Assembly (NCBI GenBank): GCA_029552545.1
Contig: JAKPDO010000017.1
Span: 62,001-126,000, forward strand
DNA length: 64,000 nucleotides
Direction of reading: 5' to 3'
Source of the DNA: Planctomycetota bacterium
Lineage (GTDB): Bacteria > Planctomycetota > Phycisphaerae > Sedimentisphaerales > Anaerohalosphaeraceae
Shown here one piece after another: positions 15,922 through 23,517 of the stretch. Within the stretch, counting starts at the first letter, position 1; the number at the start of each line of letters is the position of its first letter. The translations under genes were made by a program, and so were the position numbers. The notes below the pieces were generated by a model. That model was given only the letters and a program-made list of their open reading frames with translations. It was not told the origin of the DNA and did not search any database.

Positions 15922-16587
15922 TTACAGGAAGTCCTGCCGGGTTTCATGAGGGAGGTCTTCCAGAGGACATCCCCGGCAGGCGGCTTTGGGTTTGCAGAAC
16001 TCCTTACCGCACCGCACGAGGAGGGCATGGTATTCATTGAAAAGGACCGTGTCTTTGGGAAGGGCGCTTTCAAAAAGAGACTGAATTTCTTCATAGCCGG
16101 CCCCCTCTTCGAGGAGGTGATGCCGTCCAAGGATTCGCGCGGTGTAGGCATCGACGACAAAAACAGGTTTCTCGAGGGCATACAGAAGAATGGAATCCGC
16201 CGTTTCCGGCCCGATTCCCCGGATGGACAAAAGTTCCTCCCGGAGCCGGCCTGTCGGCAGTTCTTTGAGAGACTCAATTTGTCCGCTGCACCTTTTCGAA
16301 AGCCAGGCAATGAGATTTTTCAGCCGTCGGGCTTTGATATTAAAATAGCCGGCGGGCCGAATCAGCTCCGCAAGGCGGTCGGGAGAAAGCTGCTCGAGTT
16401 TGCGGATGTCCAGAAGCGATGCGGCCTTCAGATTGGCTATGGCTCTTTCGACGTTTTTCCAGTTGGTATTCTGCGTCAGAACGGCCCCAATCATAACTTC
16501 AAGCGGGGTTTCTCCGGGCCACCAGTGCTGCGGGCCGAAGCGGGTATAAAGCCGACGATAGATGTCCATCAGGGTTTCAGAGCGCAT
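15922..16587 (-). CDS. HhH-GPD DNA glycosylase, endonuclease III/MagIII-like
   Basis: A 221-aa base-excision repair glycosylase. The helix-hairpin-helix is SIRGIGPETADSILLYAL and the catalytic aspartate is in VFVVDAYTAR. At the position of the lysine of bifunctional endonuclease III (GVGRKTA) this protein has glutamate (GIGPETA), as in the H. pylori 3-methyladenine glycosylase MagIII, so it is probably monofunctional, removing alkylated bases. Four cysteines near the C-terminus (C-x4-C-x5-C-x2-C, ending CRGCPL) may hold an iron-sulfur cluster, though the spacing differs from classical endonuclease III. ATG 16587 has AAAGGA 7 nt upstream; upstream extension is unsupported. It is convergent with the secretin pair. 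Confidence 0.85.
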   Translation of the reverse strand: MRSETLMDIYRRLYTRFGPQHWWPGETPLEVMIGAVLTQNTNWKNVERAIANLKAASLLDIRKLEQLSPDRLAELIRPAGYFNIKARRLKNLIAWLSKRCSGQIESLKELPTGRLREELLSIRGIGPETADSILLYALEKPVFVVDAYTARILGRHHLLEEGAGYEEIQSLFESALPKDTVLFNEYHALLVRCGKEFCKPKAACRGCPLEDLPHETRQDFL

Positions 16588-16651
16588 TGATTTTCCTTTC
16601 CGGTCTGATAAATTATCTTTACTTTTCCGCAAAGGAATTTTACTGTTTCAA

Positions 16652-17539
16652 ATGCCTTGTGAAAAGGAAGAAGCCCCCGCAGAACGGGTGAAAATGAGCC
16701 GAAAGCGAAAACATCGGGATTCGTTCCGTCAGCTGATGACGTTCGTTCCGGATACTTATATGGACCGGACAAGCCGGCCGATTTACGCCCTGGTATATCT
16801 GCTGGGCTTTATTCTGCTGTATGAAATGGGAACCTATCTGATCGACCCGGCGGCCCTTTCGGAGCGTCTGGCCCAGCCGCAGACCCGAGTGGTTGCGTTT
16901 TTGTGGGTCCAGAATGTTCTGGAGTATCTGGGGTTCTCCCCCCGGATGATTTGGGTGGCTACCCCGCTGGTTCCGCTGGTGATTCTGCTGATTTTTCAAA
17001 TGACCTCAAAGAGTCCCTGGCGGATTCACTGGCCGGACTTTCTGCCGATGACAGGTGAGTGCCTGCTGCTGTCGGTGCCGCTGATTGTCCTCAGTCTTCT
17101 GCTGAATCGGACAACGGAAATCTCTTCCAATGCGGCCCTGCTTCTTTCCTCCGCCGTCGGCCTGGCCCGTCAGGAGCTGTGGCTCCAGGTCATCACCGGC
17201 ATCGGGGCGGGGATTTATGAAGAACTGGTGTTTCGGCTGATTTTAATCGGCGTGTTGATGCTCCTGTTCCAGGACATTTTGGGGCTGAATCGAAAACAGT
17301 CGGTCATCGGGGCAGTGCTGGTGTCGGCCTTTTTGTTCAGCGTCCATCATCATGTCTTTTTTGTAAACGGCCGGCTGGGCACCGGCGAGGCCTTTGAGGG
17401 AAGCAAGTTTTTCTTTCGGATGATTGCCGGCGTGTATTTTGCCGTGCTGTATGCGTTCCGGGGGTTCGGCATCACAGCAGGCACCCACGCCTTTTACGAC
17501 ATCCTGGCGGCTGTTCTGAATCTGCTTGTCTTTCAGTGA
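16652..17539 (+). CDS. CPBP family intramembrane metalloprotease
   Basis: A membrane protein of about 295 aa with six to eight helices. The CPBP (Rce1/Abi-type) catalytic motifs are in order: YEELVFR (EExxxR) near residue 190, FSVHHH near 230, and GTHAFYDIL near the C-terminus, giving glutamates and histidines for a zinc site inside the membrane. Family members process prenylated proteins in eukaryotes and peptides or bacteriocins in bacteria; the substrate here is unknown. The start is 16652, with an alternative ATG at 16694; neither has an ideal ribosome site (AAAGGA is about 16 nt before 16652). Confidence 0.85.
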   Translation: MPCEKEEAPAERVKMSRKRKHRDSFRQLMTFVPDTYMDRTSRPIYALVYLLGFILLYEMGTYLIDPAALSERLAQPQTRVVAFLWVQNVLEYLGFSPRMIWVATPLVPLVILLIFQMTSKSPWRIHWPDFLPMTGECLLLSVPLIVLSLLLNRTTEISSNAALLLSSAVGLARQELWLQVITGIGAGIYEELVFRLILIGVLMLLFQDILGLNRKQSVIGAVLVSAFLFSVHHHVFFVNGRLGTGEAFEGSKFFFRMIAGVYFAVLYAFRGFGITAGTHAFYDILAAVLNLLVFQ

Positions 17540-17663
17540 AATCTCTGAAAAAATAAAAATTTCTCAATTTTTCTGCACTTCTTTAGTTGTTGTTTCGTAC
17601 AGACTTGCAAAAAATAAGTCCGATAAAGCGGACCCAACCGTTTTTTCAGTACTGATAAGGGCC

Positions 17664-17693
17664 TTGATTTGCCTTTTTCGGCTTTGGTATAAT
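17664..17693 (+). promoter_or_regulatory. Promoter of the gene at 17737
   Basis: TTGATT (17664-17669), 18-nt spacer, perfect TATAAT (17688-17693); the expected start site is about 35 nt before the ATG. Confidence 0.65.
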
Positions 17694-17736
17694 GAGAAAA
17701 GACAAACAGGGATTTGCACAGAAAGGCAGGAAAGCA

Positions 17737-18285
17737 ATGGATGTTCCGAAGACCAACCTGGCAGTCAGCGAATTGACCTTCTCCCTTTTTCAGCGTCCGC
17801 TGCATCCTGAACTGTTTCGGATTTACGCACGACGGCATCTGAAGACGGAACGGTACGAGATGCTGCTGTGGGCAACCGGCTGTTCGCACGTGGTGAGTGT
17901 TTTTGCAGACGACAACTGCCTGACGGAACTGATCAGCGGTCCGGACCAGCCGCTGCCGCGCCGGGGGCTGGTGGAGCGGTTTCCGTTTCGCGGGCCGCGG
18001 ACTCACAAGTGCACCCTCAGCCGCGGTTTGAGTTATATGACGGACTTTCAGGTTGAAAAGATGAGTCCGAATCTCTATCGGCAGAGCCACATCGATTTGC
18101 AGCGGTTTGCCCGAAACCGGGGGCTGTTTGTCGCCTTTGGAAGCGTCTCGGCCGAGGGGCTGGAGCCGTTCAGTTATATTGATTTTGAGGCCCGCCGGGA
18201 CGAACTTCATATTCACGCATTTCACGCGTTCCCGGAACAGCTGACGATTATCAAGACTCAGTCGCTGTTTGATATGCGCGGCTGA
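17737..18285 (+). CDS. Conserved hypothetical protein, possibly DUF2617-like
   Basis: A 182-aa soluble protein. Recognisable blocks are LFQRPLHPELFRIYARRHL near the N-terminus, a central ISGPDQPLPRRGLVERFPFRG and a C-terminal YIDFEARRDELHIHAFHAFP with several histidines and acidic residues that could bind a metal. It resembles planctomycete hypothetical proteins starting with a ..RPLHPELF.. segment; the DUF2617 link is from memory and not secure. ATG 17737 was chosen because AGGAAAG precedes it and a consensus promoter lies just upstream; the frame extends to 17692, inside the promoter. It is convergent with the next gene, separated by 18 nt. Confidence 0.65.
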   Translation: MDVPKTNLAVSELTFSLFQRPLHPELFRIYARRHLKTERYEMLLWATGCSHVVSVFADDNCLTELISGPDQPLPRRGLVERFPFRGPRTHKCTLSRGLSYMTDFQVEKMSPNLYRQSHIDLQRFARNRGLFVAFGSVSAEGLEPFSYIDFEARRDELHIHAFHAFPEQLTIIKTQSLFDMRG

Positions 18286-18303
18286 GCCGCCCCCCAAAAT
18301 CCG

Positions 18304-19311
18304 TCAGGAAGCGGTGCCTTCCGAAGCAGTTTGACGGGCCCGCTCCTGCAGGATATCCATTTTCCCGCGGATTTCCGCCGCCATTCGGCTGTTGGGAAAA
18401 TGCTGAACAATCTGCCGGGCGGCGTGCAGGGCCGCCTTCCAGTTTTTCTCCGTAACCGCCATCTGAAACTCCACGCCCAGGTTGTGCAGTTTGGTTTTAA
18501 AGACGGTGCTGGCAGACTCCTGAAGGGCCAGGGCTTCGGCGGGGGTCAGATACATATCCAGTTCTTTGAGGATTTCCAGACTGCGGTCGGTCTCTTTGTT
18601 TTTGACCGCCTTGTCCCATTCAGCCAGAAGTTTGCGTTTGTACTGGTTTTTCTTTTCCTGCAGTTTGGCGGGCATCTGCCGGGCCTTTTCGGAAAAGGAA
18701 TAAAGCGTGAGCAGATTTTCAATCTGGGCGGCGGCCTGCGCCCAGAGGTGCCGCTCGAGCAGGTCGTTGATGTGATTGATAATCTGGTTGATTCGTCCTT
18801 CTTCGGTGGCCGTGCGGTATTTGACGGCCATCTGCCGCAGGCGGGATTCCAGCTCTTTGTAGCGGGCCTCTTTGGCCATTTCATCGAGCATGGCCTCGGC
18901 CGCCTCAAAATCGTGCTGATGCACTTTGCTCAACACGGCCTCGCCCAGTTCAATTTGTTCGGCATCGCGGAAAATAATTTCTTTGGCCCGGTCGCTGACG
19001 CGGACGGCCTGAGAAATTTTCACCAGCAGGGTCTGCTGACGTCCGAGTGACTCGAGAGTCTGCTCCATTTTTTCAATCACGGCGTGAAGACACTGGGCAA
19101 TATCGTTCAGATACAGCAGAACGGCGATGACCCCGACAGAGGCGGTAATCAGAAACAAAAAAACAGAAGGCAGCACCAAAAAGCTGAGAATCTCAAACAA
19201 GCGTCCGGCGGCAAAACACAACAGCGAAATAACAAACAAACTGATAAAAATCAGAAGCCAAAGGAAACCTTTTCGGTAAGCCGGCTGTTTTGGAGACAGT
19301 ATAAAATCCAT
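18304..19311 (-). CDS. Membrane-anchored helical repeat protein, unknown function
   Basis: A 335-aa protein with two adjacent transmembrane helices near the N-terminus (about residues 16-36 and 42-68) followed by a long, charged, alpha-helical cytoplasmic or periplasmic region. The helical part has weak TPR-like repeats (for example HDFEAAEAMLDEMAKEARY, LWAQAAAQIENLLTLY and KNWKAALHAARQIVQHFPNS), suggesting a solenoid for protein binding. No enzymatic motif is visible. ATG 19311 has GGGAG 7 nt upstream. It lies downstream of the xerD-like gene on the same strand with a gap of about 100 nt. Confidence 0.7.
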   Translation of the reverse strand: MDFILSPKQPAYRKGFLWLLIFISLFVISLLCFAAGRLFEILSFLVLPSVFLFLITASVGVIAVLLYLNDIAQCLHAVIEKMEQTLESLGRQQTLLVKISQAVRVSDRAKEIIFRDAEQIELGEAVLSKVHQHDFEAAEAMLDEMAKEARYKELESRLRQMAVKYRTATEEGRINQIINHINDLLERHLWAQAAAQIENLLTLYSFSEKARQMPAKLQEKKNQYKRKLLAEWDKAVKNKETDRSLEILKELDMYLTPAEALALQESASTVFKTKLHNLGVEFQMAVTEKNWKAALHAARQIVQHFPNSRMAAEIRGKMDILQERARQTASEGTAS

Positions 19312-19417
19312 TTTTTCTCTCCCAGGAGGGGCTCTCTGGCTCCCAAACTGTGCAAAGACTGTTCTCTGTTCCTTCTCAATGGTAATCAGACCGGCGGGAT
19401 TTGTCAATCTTTGGTTT

Positions 19418-20356
19418 TCAGGGGCGCGGGTGGTATTTTCGATGGATGGCTTTCAGGCGATTGTGGTCCACGTGGGTGTAAATCTGGGTGGTTCGGATGT
19501 CGGCATGACCGAGCATTTCCTGAAGCGAGCGCAGGTCGGCGCCGCCGGCCAGCAGGTGACTGGCAAAACAGTGACGGAGGGTATGGACAGTCAGTTTTTT
19601 TGGCAGACCGGCCCGTCGGGCGTATTTTTTCACAATTCGCCACAGTTCGATTCGGTCCAGAGGCCGGCCGGTTCGTGATAAAAACAAAGCAGAACCGCTG
19701 AACGGTTTAGCCAACTGGGGCCGCAGATTCTCCAGATAGGTCTGAACAGCTTGAGCCGCCAGACGTCCTAAAGGGACGATGCGTTCTTTTCGTCCTTTGC
19801 CGAAGCAGCGGACATATCCGACGGACAGGTTCACATCTTTGATTTCCAGAGCGGCCACCTCCGCAGCACGGGCCCCGGTCGCGTAAAGCAGTTCGAGCAC
19901 CGCCTTGTCCCGAAACCAATACGGGTCGTCCGGCCCGGGCGCATCCAGCAAAGCAAAGATTTGCTCTTTGGAGCATACGGCGGGCAGTTTCTGCCATTGT
20001 TTGGGACTTTCGAGCGTATCGATAAAGGTCTCTTTTAAAAGACCGGTCAGCACGGCAAACCGAAGCAGCATCTTAACGGCAACCAGATGTCGGCTCAGGG
20101 ATGCCTCTGAAAGCCCGCGGCGGGTTTGCAGATACTGGTAAACGGCGGACGGCTGTATATCCTGGAGCCGATGAACATTTCGGCTGCGGCAAAAACGGGA
20201 AAACTCCAGCAGGTCCCTGCCGTAGGCCAGAATTGTATTGGCCGACAGACCCGCCTCGACGAGCAAATAGTCGAGAAATTGTTCAACAATTTTCCCGAGG
20301 GGCTGCTCGGCCAGGCGTTTTCGGACATTTTGGATTTGGACATTCAGTTTATTCAT
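19418..20356 (-). CDS. xerD: Tyrosine recombinase XerC/XerD
   Basis: A 312-aa site-specific recombinase. The N-terminal SAM-like core-binding domain (residues about 20-110) is followed by the catalytic domain with the first arginine in YATGARAAEV, the HxxR box in HTLRHCFASHLL, the LGHADIRTTQIY block and the nucleophilic tyrosine in IYTHV. The C-terminal HRKYHPRP and GGADLRSLQEMLGH resemble XerD more than XerC. It presumably resolves chromosome dimers at dif with a partner encoded elsewhere. No integron, phage or att-like repeats lie beside it, so a housekeeping role is more likely than a mobile-element integrase. Confidence 0.88.
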   Translation of the reverse strand: MNKLNVQIQNVRKRLAEQPLGKIVEQFLDYLLVEAGLSANTILAYGRDLLEFSRFCRSRNVHRLQDIQPSAVYQYLQTRRGLSEASLSRHLVAVKMLLRFAVLTGLLKETFIDTLESPKQWQKLPAVCSKEQIFALLDAPGPDDPYWFRDKAVLELLYATGARAAEVAALEIKDVNLSVGYVRCFGKGRKERIVPLGRLAAQAVQTYLENLRPQLAKPFSGSALFLSRTGRPLDRIELWRIVKKYARRAGLPKKLTVHTLRHCFASHLLAGGADLRSLQEMLGHADIRTTQIYTHVDHNRLKAIHRKYHPRP

Positions 20357-20431
20357 TTCTTCTTTCTTATCGACAACCGCTTGCCCGGAGGTTGAATAAC
20401 GGACAGCGGAAGGGAAAAATCAAAAGGACGC

Positions 20432-20460
20432 TTGAGAAAAGAGAGGATTCCGGATACAAT
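20432..20460 (+). promoter_or_regulatory. Promoter of the lipoprotein-galE transcript
   Basis: TTGAGA (20432-20437), 17-nt spacer, TACAAT (20455-20460), 27 nt before the lipoprotein ATG. Confidence 0.55.
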
Positions 20461-20487
20461 TTTGCATTAACTTACAGGGAGACAGGT

Positions 20488-21057
20488 ATGAAACAGAAAC
20501 GGATTTTTCTCGGATTTGTCCTGGTACTGCTGGCCGGCTGCGCTTCGACAAAGCAGAGCCAACAGACAGAGCCGATTTGTCTGGAATCGGTTTCGATGAA
20601 CCAGGTTTTTTCTGCGGCGGAGCAAACCCTGACCCGGATGCAGTTTGCCATCGAAAAATCAGACATTCAGGCAGGCCGAATTATCACCTATCCGCTGCGT
20701 GGAGCCCAGTTTTTTGAATTCTGGCGCGGGGACAATGCCGGCCCTTCCGATACGGCCGAGGCGAGCATGCATAGTCTTCAGCGAATTGCGGAGATTCGGA
20801 TGGAAGCGGAGGGCAATCGGGTCTGCGCCAACTGCCGGGTGCTGGTTCGGCGGCTGAGCGTTCCGGACCGCCCGCTGGAGGGAATGAGTCGAGCGGGAGG
20901 TTTCATTACAGACAGCGCTACCCGCCGGCAGTCCCTTCAGATGAGGCAAGAGGTTCTTGCAGAGGCCGAGTGGATTGACTTGGGGACCGACCCGCGGCTG
21001 GAACAAAAAATTCTGCGTTCAATTCAAAAGACCGTTTCTCGCGGAGGAAAGGAATGA
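20488..21057 (+). CDS. Lipoprotein of unknown function
   Basis: A 189-aa lipoprotein. The signal peptide ends in a perfect lipobox LLAGC (cysteine near residue 18). The mature part begins with a flexible Ser/Gln-rich linker, then a domain with VFSAAEQTLTRMQFAIEKSD and AGRIITYPL, resembling the small lipoproteins whose domain couples folding of outer-membrane components, but no family was recognised. The ribosome site AGGGAGACAGG is just upstream of ATG 20488. Its stop overlaps the galE start by 4 nt (ATGA), so the two are translated together although a functional link is not obvious. Confidence 0.75.
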   Translation: MKQKRIFLGFVLVLLAGCASTKQSQQTEPICLESVSMNQVFSAAEQTLTRMQFAIEKSDIQAGRIITYPLRGAQFFEFWRGDNAGPSDTAEASMHSLQRIAEIRMEAEGNRVCANCRVLVRRLSVPDRPLEGMSRAGGFITDSATRRQSLQMRQEVLAEAEWIDLGTDPRLEQKILRSIQKTVSRGGKE

Positions 21058-22037
21058 ATATTCTGGTATGCGGCGGGGCCGGCTATATCGGCAGCAATAT
21101 GACCGAAACGCTGGCTCGGGCGGGACATCATCCGGTTGTGCTGGACAATCTGAGCAAGGGACATCGAGCCGCCGTGCGAAATGCGGAGTTTGTGCAGGGA
21201 GATTTCGGAAATCTGGAGTTTACAGTCGAGGTTCTGAAAAAACATCGAATCGAAGCCGTGATGCATTTTGCGGCCTTTATTGAGGTCGGCGAGTCGGTCG
21301 AAGCGCCGCTTCGCTATTATGACAACAATGTGAGCCGAACGCGCACGCTGCTGGAGGCAATGGAGAAGGCAGGGGTGGAAAAATTTGTCTTCAGCAGCAC
21401 GGCGGCGGTGTATGGGATGCCCCGGACGATTCCAATCCCGGAGGACCTGCCCAAAGACCCCATCAATCCCTACGGTGAAACCAAATGGGCCGTGGAGCGG
21501 ATGTGTCATTTTCAGTGTCAGACCGGCCGGCTTCGCTATGCTGCGCTTCGCTACTTCAATGCGTGCGGGGCGGGTTTTGACGCTCAATTCGGCGAAGACC
21601 ATCGCCCCGAGTCGCATCTGATTCCGCTGATTATTCAGGCGGCGATGGGAAAACGGCCGTCTATCAAGATTTACGGGACGGATTATCCGACACCGGACGG
21701 CACGTGCATTCGCGATTATATCCATGTGGAGGATTTGTGTTCGGCGCATCTGCTGGCTCTGGAGCGGCTGGCGGACCAGCGGGAGCTCGTGTACAACCTG
21801 GGCAACGGAACCGGCTATTCCGTCCGTCAGGTGATTGACACGGTGCGGCGTGTGTCGGGGCGTTCATTTCGGGTGGAAGAGACGTCCCGCCGACCGGGCG
21901 ACCCGCCGGTGCTCACGGCCGACGCCTCCCGCGCCATCCGGGAATTGGGATGGAAGACCCGCTATCCGGACCTGGAAACCATCGTCGAAAGCGCCTGGAA
22001 ATTTCATACAGCGCATCCGAACGGATACGAGTCATAA
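21054..22037 (+). CDS. galE: UDP-glucose 4-epimerase
   Basis: A 327-aa short-chain dehydrogenase/reductase that interconverts UDP-glucose and UDP-galactose using bound NAD. The NAD loop is GGAGYIGSNM at the N-terminus; the active site shows Ser-Thr in FSSTAAVYG and the Tyr-x3-Lys pair in NPYGETKWAVE; substrate contacts are in the ALRYFNACGAG and GTCIRDYIHVEDL segments, typical of GalE. It may instead act on the N-acetylated sugars or uronic acids, as related epimerases do. It sits between a lipoprotein (4-nt overlap) and a hexokinase gene, so sugar activation for polysaccharide or LPS is plausible. Confidence 0.92.
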   Translation: MNILVCGGAGYIGSNMTETLARAGHHPVVLDNLSKGHRAAVRNAEFVQGDFGNLEFTVEVLKKHRIEAVMHFAAFIEVGESVEAPLRYYDNNVSRTRTLLEAMEKAGVEKFVFSSTAAVYGMPRTIPIPEDLPKDPINPYGETKWAVERMCHFQCQTGRLRYAALRYFNACGAGFDAQFGEDHRPESHLIPLIIQAAMGKRPSIKIYGTDYPTPDGTCIRDYIHVEDLCSAHLLALERLADQRELVYNLGNGTGYSVRQVIDTVRRVSGRSFRVEETSRRPGDPPVLTADASRAIRELGWKTRYPDLETIVESAWKFHTAHPNGYES

Positions 22038-22104
22038 CGCAGAGGCTGCAGACCGCCGCAGGCGGATGACGATTACGGAATCTTTCAGTTAGGAGGATGA
22101 AATC

Positions 22105-23448
22105 TTGGTCAGGAAGAGAACAAAAGAGGCCGGGCCGGTCCATCCGAAATCGGTCCGCCGGCAGGTGATTCGTTTCCTTCGGGACTATGAAATGGATGTC
22201 CTCGATGTGGATTTTGAGGAAAACGTCAGCCGGTTTCTGGCAGAGATGCAGAAGGGACTTGCCGGAAAGAAAAGCACGGTAGAGATGATTCCGACGTATC
22301 TGGAGGCGGATGCGGATGTGCCGGTCGGTCAGCGGGTGATTGTCGCCGATGCCGGCGGAACCAACTTCCGGGCCGCCACAGTGATATTCGATGAGCAGAG
22401 AAGGCCGATTCTTGAGAATCTGCAGCTGTTTTCCATGCCCGGCATTGACAGAGAAGTCCCGGCGGAGGAGTTCTTCCGCATCATGGCCGGGTATTTCCGC
22501 GACATTGGGAATGCCTCCGAGCGGCTGGGATTCTGCTTTTCGTATCCGGTGGAGATGTACCCGAACAAAGACGGGCGGCTGCTCCGCTTTTCCAAAGAAA
22601 TTAAGGCCCCGTCGGTCATCGGTCAGATGATCGGCGAGCGGCTCAATGAGGCCCTTCAGGCCGCCGGACTGGGTCGGAAACATATCGTGCTGCTGAATGA
22701 TACGGTAGCAACCCTTTTGGCTGGCTGCGGCTACCAAAACCGAATCTTTGGGGGAATGATAGGTTTTATTCTGGGGACCGGGACAAACTGCTGCTACATT
22801 GAAAAGAACGCCAATATCCTCAAGAAAAAGGATTTGGATTTAACCCGCAGTCAGATTATCAACACGGAATCCGGCGGTTTTGGGCATTGTCATCGCGGCA
22901 AACTGGATATTCGCTTTGACAAGTCCACGGTCAATCCGGGCTCGCAGCGGTTTGAAAAGATGATTTCGGGGGCGTATTTGGGGGCCCTGCTGGGGTTTGT
23001 GATTCGGCAGGCGTGCAAAGACGGGCTTTTCAGCCGCCAGGCCGCTGAGCCGCTGTCAACCCTGGAAAATCTGACTACGAAAGAGATGAATGAGTTTCTG
23101 GAGCATCCTTACGGCATGGGGCGTCTGGCGGCGGCGGTGCGGCAGGGCCGGCCGGAGGATGTGCAGATTCTTTACGGACTGGCGGACCGCCTGACGGAGC
23201 GGGCGGCAAAACTGGCGGCGCTGAATCTGTCCAGCGCAGCCCTGCAGTCCGGACAGGGGACAGACCCCACACGTCCGATTTGCATCGTGGCGGAGGGCAC
23301 GACGTTTTACAGAATGAAGTCGCTCAAAAGCCGCGTAGAGTTTTATTTGAAGGACTATCTGGAAAACAAAAAAGGAGTTTTCACCGAAATTGTCAGTGTG
23401 GACAATGCGACGCTGGTCGGTGCGGCGATTGCGGGATTGACGAATTAA
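22105..23448 (+). CDS. Hexokinase family sugar kinase (eukaryote-type fold)
   Basis: A 447-aa kinase of the hexokinase_1/hexokinase_2 family, as found in eukaryotes and a few bacterial groups, not the shorter ROK or Glk type. Motifs in order: phosphate-1 loop ADAGGTNFRAATV, the sugar loop FCFSYPVEMY, catalytic LLNDTVATLLAG with the aspartate base, the GFILGTGTNCCYIE phosphate-2 loop and INTESGGFG. Expected reaction: ATP-dependent phosphorylation of glucose or a related hexose. The start is TTG 22105 with AGGAGG 8 nt upstream; no in-frame ATG occurs for 30 codons. It follows galE by 67 nt and is probably in the same operon. Confidence 0.85.
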   Translation: MVRKRTKEAGPVHPKSVRRQVIRFLRDYEMDVLDVDFEENVSRFLAEMQKGLAGKKSTVEMIPTYLEADADVPVGQRVIVADAGGTNFRAATVIFDEQRRPILENLQLFSMPGIDREVPAEEFFRIMAGYFRDIGNASERLGFCFSYPVEMYPNKDGRLLRFSKEIKAPSVIGQMIGERLNEALQAAGLGRKHIVLLNDTVATLLAGCGYQNRIFGGMIGFILGTGTNCCYIEKNANILKKKDLDLTRSQIINTESGGFGHCHRGKLDIRFDKSTVNPGSQRFEKMISGAYLGALLGFVIRQACKDGLFSRQAAEPLSTLENLTTKEMNEFLEHPYGMGRLAAAVRQGRPEDVQILYGLADRLTERAAKLAALNLSSAALQSGQGTDPTRPICIVAEGTTFYRMKSLKSRVEFYLKDYLENKKGVFTEIVSVDNATLVGAAIAGLTN

Positions 23449-23517
23449 AAAAGCGGAATTCGAACGGCTCCGTCGAAAAAGTTCCCGACAGACAGTGAAG
23501 GGGTTTGCTGTTCCTTT

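Noticed and set aside
19418..20356. XerD-like recombinase as a sign of an integrated element
   Set aside because: No flanking direct repeats, tRNA junction, transposase or phage genes; the C-terminus looks like housekeeping XerD.
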